64,000 bases of DNA from Nectonema munidae (lineage: Eukaryota > Nematomorpha > Nectonematoida > Nectonematidae): positions 527,501 to 591,500 of the forward strand of contig JAUIRK010000376.1 of assembly GCA_030549495.1 (NCBI GenBank). The letters run 5' to 3'. Positions 39,601 to 46,730 of this stretch are shown here, one piece after another; position 1 is the stretch's first letter; each line of letters begins with the position of its first letter. Below the pieces are notes generated by a model. It did no database searches. It had not been told where the DNA came from and saw only the letters and a program-made list of their open reading frames with translations. The position numbers and the translations under genes are program-made.

Positions 39601-40957
39601 CTTCTTTTAAAGTAGTAGATAAAATAATGTGCAGAAAATTCAACAGTATTGCCAAATTTTAATCTCTTGAACAAAGCTATCTATATTCACCAAAAAAGAG
39701 ACATATTTCTTACATTTTTCCCATTTAGCGGATAAAGAAAAAGAAATTGATGCTTCAGCCTATATTGATTACAGACTCTACTAATTATCAAAAAATTAAT
39801 GATTAAAAGTAATAAGGAGTGTGACTGTATTGGAAAACAAATCAAATTAAAATGCAAAAAATAGTTTTAATTTTCTTTTTAAATATATAACGGCAATATT
39901 TTATGAGCTAATGAATCAAAAATGTTAGCAGACCCCCAATAAAACCTTTACGGGCCCATAGAGGTCCGCGGACCACAGGTTTGGGAACCACTGGTCTAAA
40001 TTTTTTTTCAACTAAAAATATTCGAACTTTCTTCTTAAAGTCTCTAGAAAATTTGTTTAAATTGCCAGAATTGTGAAAATGACTTACAATTATTTTTCTG
40101 GACTTGTGATAGTTTATTATATTCAAAGTCTTTCAACGACGATTTAAGTTGTTGAAATGTAAGATTTTTATTTGAAAAACTTTCATAAATTTTTGAGTTA
40201 ATGTCATTTGTGTTTGAAAAGAAATGTAATTTTTAGGTTCGTTAAGGCGATCTTCATTAAAATTTTATTTTTAATTGAAGTAAGAAAATATTTATTTTGC
40301 CTTTATTAAACCAAAAAGCCTGTCAAAAAACAGAAAAATGTCAAATTTTTAGTGTTTTTGTATTTGCAGAAAATTTTTTACTTTATTGACTTTTGTCTAA
40401 GAGGTCGGCAAAGTGGTCGATATCGATCCCTAGAGGTCGATAACAGATCTTTAGGGGTGGATAAGATAGACTAACTTACCAATTGTCCTATTCTTTTTTT
40501 ACTTTATGGTAGTAATAAATCTCCCTTTTCTTTTAAAACATAGCTTAGGACATTGTAATTGTATAGTAAAGAATATATGAAACATTTTTTGTTTGTATTT
40601 TTTCTCTTAATTGTTGGACATTGTTTAAATTTTTATGAAACATTTCAATGAGGGGTGCGGTTCGATGTGTGTTCTATGAAGGGGTCGACGGGTAAAAAAG
40701 TTTGCCGATCCCTGGTCTAGGTAATAAGGTGTTGTGATTTATGTATCATGTGTTTCAGAAAACGAACGCAATGTTTGAAGGAAGTGAATCAAAAAGATCT
40801 GAAGATTTTGAGTGAACCGACCAAGGAATCTTCTAGGATGAGGCAGATTCTGACTGCATTCCAAGACAGGTTGTTGCGGGGGAAGAAGACGGTTATTGAT
40901 GGAAATGAAAGGATGATGATAGAACAAGTCGTTTCTGATTTGGGACAGTTGTTGTAA
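20603..40957 (+). CDS. Secreted M12B (reprolysin/ADAM-like) zinc metalloprotease, ten exons
   Basis: The predicted product is a secreted zinc endopeptidase. Ten exons (20603-20671, 22383-22544, 22600-22795, 24304-24425, 26875-26949, 33622-33701, 33813-33847, 36107-36206, 37450-37572, 40759-40957) join with every splice phase matching, giving 386 codons and TAA. Residues 1-23 are a signal peptide; about 24-142 a prodomain (YCKVIG ... LDLCENW, KGEIFFKGELWELTPL); about 143-328 the catalytic domain. The zinc site is HEIGHNLGLEHD (His275, Glu276, His279, His285), the Met-turn is FIMA (Met299), and KWSQCSS ... QCLKE closes the fold as in the family. No disintegrin, Cys-rich or thrombospondin part follows, only a charged tail of about 58 residues. 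An AATAAA lies 20 bases after the stop. Weakest links are exons 1 and 5. It could instead be called ADAM-like; the substrate is unknown. Confidence 0.85.
22383..22544 (+). CDS. Metalloprotease exon 2, prodomain part 1
   Basis: 162 nt, phase 0 at both ends. The acceptor is ACTATCCTATGCAG|CCC and the donor is AATTGG|GTAAGC. It encodes IEVTFSSGHSFKL, then YCKVIGSY and LAFLDLCENW, matching the C-x-x-G-x-V ... S-x-C pattern of M12B prodomains. Confidence 0.8.
22600..22795 (+). CDS. Metalloprotease exon 3, prodomain part 2
   Basis: 196 nt, entering phase 0 and leaving phase 1. It follows a very short intron of 55 bases with acceptor GATTGGTTAAG. KGEIFFKGELWELTPL fits the G-x-I-x-x-x-G-x-x-(Y/W)-x-(I/L)-x-P-L signature of M12B prodomains, and VTHKIIRS the segment before the catalytic domain. 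The donor is GCAT|GTATCC. Codon use here is clearly richer in C and G than the introns. Confidence 0.8.
23070..23260 (+). mobile_element. Possible DIRS-type (tyrosine-recombinase) retroelement fragment
   Basis: The plus strand carries FPNLNLFDRVIKKYEEM followed by an I-I-I-V segment, the spacing seen at the end of the RT/RNase H region in DIRS-like retroelements (FPPF.LI..V..K......ILIVP). It is a short, broken fossil with several breaks and no terminal repeats visible. The preceding 22921-23060 also looks like former coding sequence but is unassigned. It lies within metalloprotease intron 3. Confidence 0.3.
24178..24275 (+). mobile_element. Truncated SINE copy next to a splice acceptor
   Basis: Aligns with the 3' half of the SINE at 14442-14608: GATCgTAa, CATAaTTCGAT, GGCAATTcTGCCT, TTTGATcAAAAC, then a TTTATCTTTATTACC tail. 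The tRNA-like head is missing. The tail runs into the pyrimidine-rich tract that ends at the acceptor of metalloprotease exon 4 (TTTAG at 24299-24303). Confidence 0.6.
24304..24425 (+). CDS. Metalloprotease exon 4, start of catalytic domain
   Basis: 122 nt, entering phase 1 and leaving phase 0. The acceptor is ACCCTAACTTTTAG and the donor is AGCATA|GTAAGG. It encodes KKEGLYAEIGDD, a hydrophobic strand (MFLLPVILNLGVG) in the place of the first strand of the M12B fold, and the start of a helix (SREEAEELFSI). Confidence 0.75.
24480..25860. mobile_element. LINE remnant flanked by inverted ATTTGGC-type repeats
   Basis: Near 24520-24600 the motif GGACATTTGGC..AATGGACATTTG is present in direct copies. 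Near 25745-25800 the same motif occurs inverted (GGCCAAATGTCCATTC). Between them lies a minus-strand LINE remnant (separate entry). The flanks may be the arms of an older foldback or MITE element into which the LINE inserted. Confidence 0.35.
24665..25442 (-). pseudogene. LINE 3' end with (CTAA)n tail
   Basis: Minus strand. An open frame at 25442-25005 reads LKYSVFNWGHSKNTMLFTLQ, KKILRVIFNLPPLSHTNNVF, LYKFLHGMLPFIFNDF and AFAFKISTLFNS, the C-terminal part of CR1/Jockey-type reverse transcriptases. After its stop comes about 300 bases of presumed 3' UTR and then, in the element's orientation, a (CTAA)n tail (24665-24696), the short tandem tail expected of such LINEs. The 5' part, including the catalytic centre, is missing. 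It lies in metalloprotease intron 4, opposite to the gene. Confidence 0.7.
26875..26949 (+). CDS. Metalloprotease exon 5, catalytic domain
   Basis: 75 nt, phase 0 at both ends. The acceptor is TTCCTATTTTTTAATGATTAG; the donor GGCAAG|GTTTTT is weak. It encodes TQYVYLYSNLKPKILLQLKE, fitting the M12B helix plus second strand (N-x-x-Y/F-x-x-L-x-x-P-K-I-x-x-x-L). The exon is called on sequence character and phase. Confidence 0.65.
29842..31026 (-). mobile_element. hAT transposon, decayed, with perfect 8-bp target duplication
   Basis: 1185 bp. Flanked by CTGATAAG on both sides (29834-29841 and 31027-31034). The ends CAGGGCGAGGAAAA and, inverted, CAGGGCGAGTAAAA form the terminal repeats. The minus strand carries transposase remnants. 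Near the left end LTLEVERSFSKLEKLLEND and then LNQKMSL are the C-terminal dimerisation (hATC) segment, ending in a stop near 29983. A 74-codon frame at 30317-30541 lies further upstream. Other frames are broken by stops and length changes. It lies in metalloprotease intron 5. Confidence 0.85.
30620..30646. repeat. Perfect 12-bp hairpin inside the hAT element
   Basis: AAGTTAGGGAAT, a three-base AAA loop, then ATTCCCTAACTT. It lies beyond the coding remnants, in the right part of the 29842-31026 element. Confidence 0.85.
31267..31482. mobile_element. Short non-autonomous hAT-like element
   Basis: Starts CAGGGACGTGCAGAG and ends with a C-rich CCCCCTCCCCCTG. Flanks are GTAAATAA (31259-31266) and ATAAATAA (31483-31490), 7 of 8 identical if two extra bases belong to the element. 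Inside, TTTAAGGGCA(T/G)GTGCTCAAGTAG is repeated with an offset of 27 bases. Confidence 0.45.
32133..32258 (+). mobile_element. tRNA-derived SINE copy
   Basis: GGCGTGAGTAAGGTTGGTTAG head, GGTTCGATCCC B box, then CTCATAGTTCGATACAAGC and GGCGCAATTGTGCCTT. It lacks the CCATTA tail. Lies in metalloprotease intron 5, in gene orientation. Confidence 0.8.
32463..32586. mobile_element. piggyBac-like MITE, 124 bp
   Basis: Perfect inverted ends AACCCTTTCGTGACCAGT at 32461-32478 and 32571-32588 (18 bp, including the flanking AA/TT). TTAA follows the right end (32587-32590); the left flank is CGAA, so one target copy may have mutated. CCCTTT ends with TTAA targets are typical of piggyBac relatives. There is no coding capacity. 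Confidence 0.7.
32646..32692. repeat. (GAA)n microsatellite
   Basis: About a dozen AGA/GAA units with one GGA interruption near the end. Confidence 0.95.
33622..33701 (+). CDS. Metalloprotease exon 6, catalytic domain
   Basis: 80 nt, entering phase 0 and leaving phase 2. The acceptor is CATTATTTTACATAG and the donor is ACAAA|GTATAT. It encodes a helix (EWDYLDLLKLIKSYPKERE) and the strand ANVFLTK, in the place of the ...VFLLTG strand in relatives. A longer frame runs past this donor to a stop, but only this donor keeps phase with exon 7. Confidence 0.8.
33813..33847 (+). CDS. Metalloprotease exon 7, 35-nt mini-exon
   Basis: Acceptor TTTATTTTTTAG and donor CTTG|GTAAGT, both strong. It encodes NTISADGTKLL plus the first base of Gly. 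It enters phase 2 and leaves phase 1; with exon 8 it yields the typical ...GTxxLGYASLGSIC stretch of M12B enzymes. The preceding intron is 111 bases. Confidence 0.8.
35551..35802 (-). pseudogene. LINE reverse-transcriptase fragment
   Basis: The minus-strand frame contains VISKIFEKLIYNQLSKYF, then LSNQQYGFRPHYSAE, the conserved RT region before the catalytic box (SKIFEKLI..QL ... QYGFR...ST). Only this block survives; flanking DNA has no RT. It lies in metalloprotease intron 7. Confidence 0.75.
36107..36206 (+). CDS. Metalloprotease exon 8, first half of the zinc site
   Basis: 100 nt, entering phase 1 and leaving phase 2. The acceptor is TTGATTTGTTTTTAAG and the donor is CACAA|GTATTA. It encodes YASLGSICQQAW, VVYVDKWFS and TAAHEIGH. 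The zinc-binding helix is split by the intron after HEIGH. Confidence 0.92.
36860..36929. mobile_element. Tiny pogo/Tigger-like MITE, 70 bp
   Basis: TA|CACAGTAGATCCCTTTATAACAC at the left and the inverse CAGTAGATCCGTTATAACACGG at the right, with TA on both sides. CAGTAGAxCC ends with TA targets resemble Tigger/pogo families. More GTTATA/CCGCG motifs follow to 37000, so the original insertion may have been longer or nested. Confidence 0.5.
37450..37572 (+). CDS. Metalloprotease exon 9, second half of the zinc site and Met-turn
   Basis: 123 nt, entering and leaving in phase 2. The acceptor GTGAACCAAG|T has a poor pyrimidine tract; the donor TACGT|GTAAGC is good. It encodes LGLEHDGANHGCPKGK, FIMATNII and KWSQCSSNQLSFY. 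The join to exon 8 gives HEIGHNLGLEHDG exactly. A longer frame over it (37464-37796) is a shadow. Confidence 0.92.
38771..38900 (+). mobile_element. Diverged tRNA-derived SINE copy
   Basis: GTGAGAGTAAAGTTG, AAAGTCTTAGGTATGAATCC (decayed B box), CATAAGTTC and GCAATTCCGCCTTCCTTTTGAAAAC follow the order of the family. More diverged than the copies at 32133 and 14442. In metalloprotease intron 9. Confidence 0.6.
39470..39993. mobile_element. Non-autonomous hAT element, 524 bp
   Basis: Ends CAGTGATTCCGAAAC and, inverted, CAGTGGTTCCCAAAC. Flanked by GCCTAAAT (39462-39469) and GTCTAAAT (39994-40001), an 8-bp target duplication with one mismatch. The left edge continues ...CCCACGGACTCC and the right ...GGTCCGCGGACCAC. 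No transposase frame. Confidence 0.85.
40401..40714. mobile_element. Non-autonomous hAT element, about 314 bp
   Basis: The right end, inverted, reads CAGGGATCGGCAAAC; the left reads GAGGTCGGCAAAG with its first bases altered. GTCTAGGT follows on the right and GTCTAAGA precedes on the left, a partial 8-bp duplication. It lies close upstream of metalloprotease exon 10. Confidence 0.6.
40759..40957 (+). CDS. Metalloprotease exon 10, end of catalytic domain and tail
   Basis: 199 nt from acceptor TATCATGTGTTTCAG to TAA at 40955-40957, entering in phase 2. The first residues KRTQCLKE supply the Cys that partners the Cys of SQCSS in the previous exon in M12B enzymes. The remaining about 58 residues are charged and helical (SSRMRQILTAFQDRLL, MMIEQVVSDLGQLL), with no further cysteine. 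GC content is well above the surrounding introns. Confidence 0.85.
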
Positions 40958-40976
40958 AAGAAGTATTTAAAGAATG

Positions 40977-40982
40977 AATAAA
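40977..40982 (+). terminator. Polyadenylation signal AATAAA of the metalloprotease gene
   Basis: AATAAA 20 bases after the stop codon, followed by AT-rich and T-rich sequence. A short 3' UTR is expected. Confidence 0.6.
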
Positions 40983-40999
40983 AATTTTCAACTGTTTTT

Positions 41000-41850
41000 T
41001 TCTTTTTCTTACATTCATGTGTGGACGGAGTTAGAGAGAAGACATAAAGAAGTACTCTCAACTGTCAGAATCTTTTAAACTGTTTAACTGGGATGATTGC
41101 CTTGACCTTGAACTATCCTTCCTCTCTAAAGTCGAACCAAATGCCAACGATCGTTAATCATTTTTCAAAAAATTCCCAACATTTTTAATTGTGACTAAAT
41201 TAAATTATGAAATCCTTTCCCTGTTCCATCCTTTAAAATGACGATCCAATTTTCATTATAAATATTCAAAAAAAATTCTAAACTTTTGCATATATGTATT
41301 GAGTCATTTGTGTATTTATGTTTTTTAAACTATAATTATAAAGGATTATACTTCGATAGATATAATTCAATCACGCACAGAAGTTAGTTAGTAACTTAGT
41401 TATTAATAACTTCTGTTATTTGGTTAATTAGTTAATTAACCAATTGGTTGGTTAATTAGTTAATAAATTAGTTGATTAAGCATTTTTTTGAAAACAGACT
41501 TTTCTAGAGGGGATTTTTTCATAGCAGGATTTTTCCTATGGATAATTTTTCATGGATTGTAAATAATGCTATTTGTATATAAAATATAAATTTTGAAAAC
41601 GGCTATACATTTAGCGGATATAAGATTAACTTGAAAATTTAGCACAGTTTTTGACGGTTGAACAGTTGAAAAGTTTACAAAGAACTATCACATCCTCTTC
41701 TGAATGAAACCTTTTTTCATACAAAAGGCTTGGTTTACAAAACGACTGCTTCCGAACATGGGCAATAAGCGTTCATTGATGTGTTTCTGTCTTCCACATC
41801 CCTCACCCACCAGTATCCATCGTATCCCCCTCCCTCTACACTTTTCAATG
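41000..41850. other. Intergenic, with degenerate TTAG/TTAAT tracts
   Basis: 41378-41480 is rich in AGTTAGTTAG and TTAATTAGTTAA motifs. Otherwise no gene or element ends. Confidence 0.4.
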
Positions 41851-41856
41851 GTATTA

Positions 41857-42367
41857 CAGTAAAATTTCTGTCTTAAAGTTGAGGGTATAGACTAAAAACG
41901 TCGACATAACTAAATTCCCAGACTTAACGAAGTCAACCCTCGATGTTTTCGTCTGACACGACCGTCTAAACGTTAATTCAACATTTTACAACTGCCTTAA
42001 ACTATGAAGTTAATCGCATAACAGATAAATATACAAGGACTCATCGAAATTTTTATTCTAGACAATTCGGATTATGTATTTATGTCAAGAAAATTTTTGC
42101 ATAATGAAATTGGACCTTCTGCATAATTATAGTTTAAGAAATATAAAGTATATTAATAAAAAGTTAATAACTTAATTTATTGAATGAGAAAATCAATCTT
42201 GAAAACTAAAATTCAAGTTTTATAGTAAAAAATGAATTTCAATTTTAAAGTATAGAACATTAAAAAATTTAAAATTTGCTGGCGATCGTTTGAAAAATAA
42301 AGACAAAAATTGACCGTTGGTTGACATTAAAGAAACGAGAGTCCGCGATTAAGGCAGTTATTTTCGT
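41857..42367. mobile_element. Possible pogo/Tigger-like non-autonomous element
   Basis: The left edge TA|CAGTAAAATTTCTGTCTTAA matches loosely the inverted right edge (TAACGAAAATAACTGCCTTAA), with TA on both outer sides. About 511 bp, no transposase frame. The terminal repeats are weak, so the limits are tentative. Confidence 0.35.
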
Positions 42368-44680
42368 TACAGTTAAAAGGACTCCCTCCAGTTGAGAGTT
42401 GAATCTCTCTTCAAGACACCCAAAGTTAGAAAATTCACAGCTGCCTCAGTATTTAGCGTGAAAGATACGAAATTTTCTTATTAGTATAAAAAATCAAAAT
42501 CAAAATATCAAAATACAATACCATGATCAATATTAAATTCGCAAATCTTCAATGACAAGTTGCTTATAGCTTACTCGTTTAACATTTTGCATAGATCATT
42601 TCCTAACTGAGTTACATACACGATGAGCAAACTGAATTATATTTAATATTATTAAAAATGAGCTAAAAAATTTTAATATAAAAAAAGAAAAATGTGAATT
42701 TTTTAAGGATTCTTCAGAATTCGATGGGTGAAAAAGCGTCTCTTTAAGACACTCGTAGTAATTAATAGCAATGACATTTTATACATCTCTGCTACATTTA
42801 AATTATTTCGAGAAAAGCCAATATTCGATTTTGGTGAATTCAAGATGGGCAGAATTTAGCATATAAAGCAAAGTGCATCTTATGGTGGAGAGTATGAAAA
42901 AATGTTATAGAACAAGATTTTATTATTTCCTTTTTATCATATATATAAAAAACACCTTTCAATTAAAACAAATTTAAAAACTCCTACCTCTTGAGGATCT
43001 GATTCAATCAATCTTGATTCAAAAACAAAGAGAAGCTAGTAAGGCAAGCTTTGCACCACTTTCATCGGCCTTAGAATTCCAAGGCTCGAATTAGATTTTC
43101 TAGTATATCTTGATGTTTTTATTTTTTTATTTCTTGTAAACTATCAGTATTATAGAGGGCGCAATCAAAATTGTTCAAAAAAAGATTTATAGGGTTGATA
43201 AAATTTTCATGGATAAACAATGGCTGTTTCAATATGAAAATACAATATATTGGATTTCCAAGCAATTGTAATTCAACCAAACTTACAGGAATCTTTTATT
43301 TTTTAAATAATTAATTTTAAATTTTTAAATTTATGTTCTTTTCATAGGAGGAGGAGGAAGTAAATTCTTTGAACTAATTGGATAAAAATCCTCGGACCTT
43401 TTTTAGCCAAATATTGAGCTAAATATTTTGAAAGTTTCTTGAATAAATTTTGATTTACAAATGAACTGAACAAAAATCTTGAATCTATTTCGGTAAAATT
43501 CGAGTATTTTCAACCATATCCATACATTAAATTTAATATATTCGACCAATTTGAGTTACCGTGCATAGCTAATAATACCAAAAAGAACTTTATGCGAGTT
43601 AAAACAGCAAAAATGGATATAGGCTGTGTTACTAGGCATTGCTATCCTGTAAAGTCAAATTCAATATTTGATTAGTCATTTATGATTTTACTAATTGGAT
43701 GGCAAATTTTTACAAATATAAGCATAAATTTTTTCTCAATATACAAAATTTATTATTCAAATTTATGTCAATTTAATATATGAATTATTTACACGAGAAT
43801 TTTTGACATATTTAAATTTTATCACATTTTTAAATGGATGCAGATTTTATAAATAACAAAAAATTATATTTGAATAATTTATTTCCATTTTACACAGCTT
43901 CAAGTCTTTCAATTTATCCAAAATGGCAATTTAAACTCTGAAAAAAGAAAGTATCAATACTTAACTGAAGCAAGTTACATAATAGATTCAGCATATCAAA
44001 CAAATTGAATCCCATTATGACTTTTATAACCTTTTTATTTCTATTTTTCTTTTGCCATTTCTAAATTCATTTTTGCAATTTTATTTAATCTTTTTTCAAT
44101 ACTATTTTGTACATAAAAAGTGGTCAGTAAAAAATCCGAATATTCAATATCCGTTAGAATTTTTTATAAATTAAATTTTTCACCATTTTCATTTACGCAA
44201 TTTATCCTTAGTTGTAAATATAAGATCTTCTAATGTATATATAAAACAAAGGTTTTGTAATATATTTATGTTGTCCTATTAATTGCATATTTTTTATATT
44301 CATTTGTGAAATCATAAAAAGTAATTTTATTTTCCAGAAGTTACAAATTAATCTTTTAGATTAGATTTTTGCAACTGAATTCCATTTTATTGCAATATTT
44401 CGACTATTTTGAATCATTATAAACATCTTTTTAGATCTATTTATTAGATACTTGTTTCAAGATAATAGATATTACAAAATCCGGTCATTAAAATATCAAA
44501 AAAAGAAGACATTTTATTAGTGAAATTTCATGGATCTATAAAAAATTTGAAGAATATACTAAGAAGTATGCATGAGGAGGACTATGAAGCAATAAAAAAA
44601 GGCTTACTTCTTAAAATGCTACATTTGCATGAAAAAAATTAACATCCTTATTAAAAGCGAAATTAGAAGTCTTAAGTAGC
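42368..44680. other. AT-rich intergenic sequence, nothing recognised
   Basis: No supported gene, paired repeat or RNA gene. Confidence 0.4.
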
Positions 44681-44791
44681 GGCGTGAGTAAGATTACCTA
44701 GATACTGGGTTTCGATAACTTAAGATCTTGAGTTCGATCCCGCATCAAGCTTACTTTCCTCATAGTTCGATACAAGCTGCGCAATTGTGCC
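44681..44791 (+). mobile_element. tRNA-derived SINE copy
   Basis: GGCGTGAGTAAG head, GAGTTCGATCCCGCATCAAGC, CTCATAGTTCGATACAAGC, GCGCAATTGTGCC. Close to the copy at 32133 and, like it, without the CCATTA tail. Confidence 0.75.
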
Positions 44792-45204
44792 AAGAAAAAA
44801 CGCCGCCCAAACATAGATGTGAAACTTTAAATATTCATTTAACAATGTTAGATAAAAAAAATATATATGAAATATGAAAGTTACATAGCTGAAACTCTTA
44901 AATCCAAACAGAACCATTAAAAAACTATTTGCATAATGAAATTGTGAAAAAGACAATAATTATGCTGTCAAATTTTGCGGAGTTAATAAAATCTAATGCC
45001 ATGACAATACTGAATTATTTCTATTATAAATCTAATACTTTCACAAACCATCAAATGATTAATTATTTTATTAGAAATTCTAATCTCTCCATCTATCCTT
45101 CTAATTTAAAGGAGGAAATGGAATGAAAAACTTTATGGTAAAAAAGTTTGTTCAGATAATGAAGGATTTGGATATGAGAGTTAAAGGTATTTGCATTCTA
45201 CTAG

Positions 45205-45560
45205 AGATGTATCGGATATCCGAATCCGAATCCGCATATGCGCATCATCCGCAAAAATTTTCATCCGCTTTACATCCTAATCCACGGATTTTTTTCATGT
45301 TAACATCCGCAATTTAAAATCAATTTTTATAAATATCTATTGAAACTTTTTGTATTTTTTTTGTTTAAAACTTACAAGATTTGTTATGTCTTTAAATTCA
45401 ATTAAAAAATGTAAAAAAGGGATTAAAATAGTAAGATACTGTAAAATATAAAACATAATTTTTTAAAAATATTTTATATCCGCATAAAAATTTATTTTGG
45501 ATAACCGCATCCGCTAGGATGTCAAATCTAATATCCGCATCTATATTTAAAGTAAGGTAA
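45205..45560. repeat. ATCCGCAT-rich element
   Basis: Many copies of ATCCGCAT and ATCCGAATCCG: TCGGATATCCGAATCCG near 45211, TCATCCGCAAA, ACATCCGCAA, GGATAACCGCATCCGC near 45500, ATATCCGCATC near 45535. This pattern is typical of certain non-autonomous DNA elements, but clear terminal repeats and target duplications were not found. Confidence 0.4.
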
Positions 45561-46722
45561 ATCTTATGAATAATAAGTAGTTATTTAAACAAATAAATAC
45601 TATATTTTACTACTCTCAGTCCTTCGAGTGGTTAATAAAATCTTTTAATAACTTTTTGAACATATAAATAATAATTTTTATTACTTACAAGGCTTTTTCA
45701 TGTCGTAACAAAAAACAAAAAGATCTTTAAATAAAATTGTTTTAAATGTGAATTTTAGATGAAAAATCATTTAGCAGAAAAGTTAAAACTTATTTAGACG
45801 AAAGTTTCATCTCTTAAAAAGAATTTCGGATAATTTGAATAAAAAATCAAAAATTAGAAAAAACATTTAAAAAGTCCAATTTTTTATGTTTTTATTGAAT
45901 TAAGAATTATATATATCTTTTTTAATTTTAATTAATACGTAGTTATAGGAAATTGTAAAATTTTTTTAATGAAATTATCAAAATATATAATATGTGCATA
46001 TTAACGCTATCTATTTTTTCTGTCTAATTTACTCATTTTTGTTATCATTACACGGCACTGTTTGAGTGATGGTGATAAGATAAATCAAGGAACACCTTTT
46101 AATTCGAAGTACAAAAGATGCACTTAATATAAATTTCAATAGCATAAGTTTTAAATAAGTAACTTTTAGCATTATTCTAATGTTATATGTGGTATAATTG
46201 TAATATATTTTATCAATAGTATAATTTATACACTAATCTTGTACAGCCAAGTTCCCAGACTCCAAGTACAATGGGGTAAAGGGGATTCTATTTCTGGGTG
46301 GACTATAAAATTTACAGGGAGGCCCAAATTAATTAACTAACTTATCGATCATATATTATTCATATTCCATTTATAATCCACGTGAAATTGAAATAGAATA
46401 ATTCTATTGGTTAACTAAATCTCATAAGAGGCGAGAAAGTGCTATATCTATCGCTTCTTTTTGTACCACTCCCAGAGCATGCGCTAAGACATAATTTGGT
46501 GGATAGGAGAGATCTAAATTTTTTATAGGACCTATTATAATTCACTTGATAATTAAATAATTTCAACTCTATTTAAAAGGATATTAAATGAAATTTTATT
46601 TTAATGTTTTATGTCTCTTTTAAACTTTAGAAAAACGATGCCCAAATTCACAAAAATTTATAATTTTCCTTCCGCCTAAAGTATTACTGATTCTATTCTT
46701 ATAAAATTGTCTTTCTGTGTCG
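45561..46722. other. AT-rich intergenic sequence, nothing recognised
   Basis: No supported feature apart from AT-rich runs. Confidence 0.4.
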
Positions 46723-46730
46723 AGTTAAAT

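Larger units (their letters stand above)
39396..40714 (-). mobile_element. Nest of hAT elements in metalloprotease intron 9
   Basis: A possible hAT end (AGTGGCGTAGAAAAATG, about 39400) is followed by the 39470-39993 element, then 40021-40398 with minus-strand transposase-like remnants (NEDRLNEPKNYISFQTQMTL; SGNLNKFSRDFKKKV, cf. the ...SGLNxKLSxxLKxxV region of hAT transposases). A final short hAT element lies at 40401-40714. The order suggests repeated insertion at one place. The nest ends 44 bases before exon 10. Confidence 0.5.
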
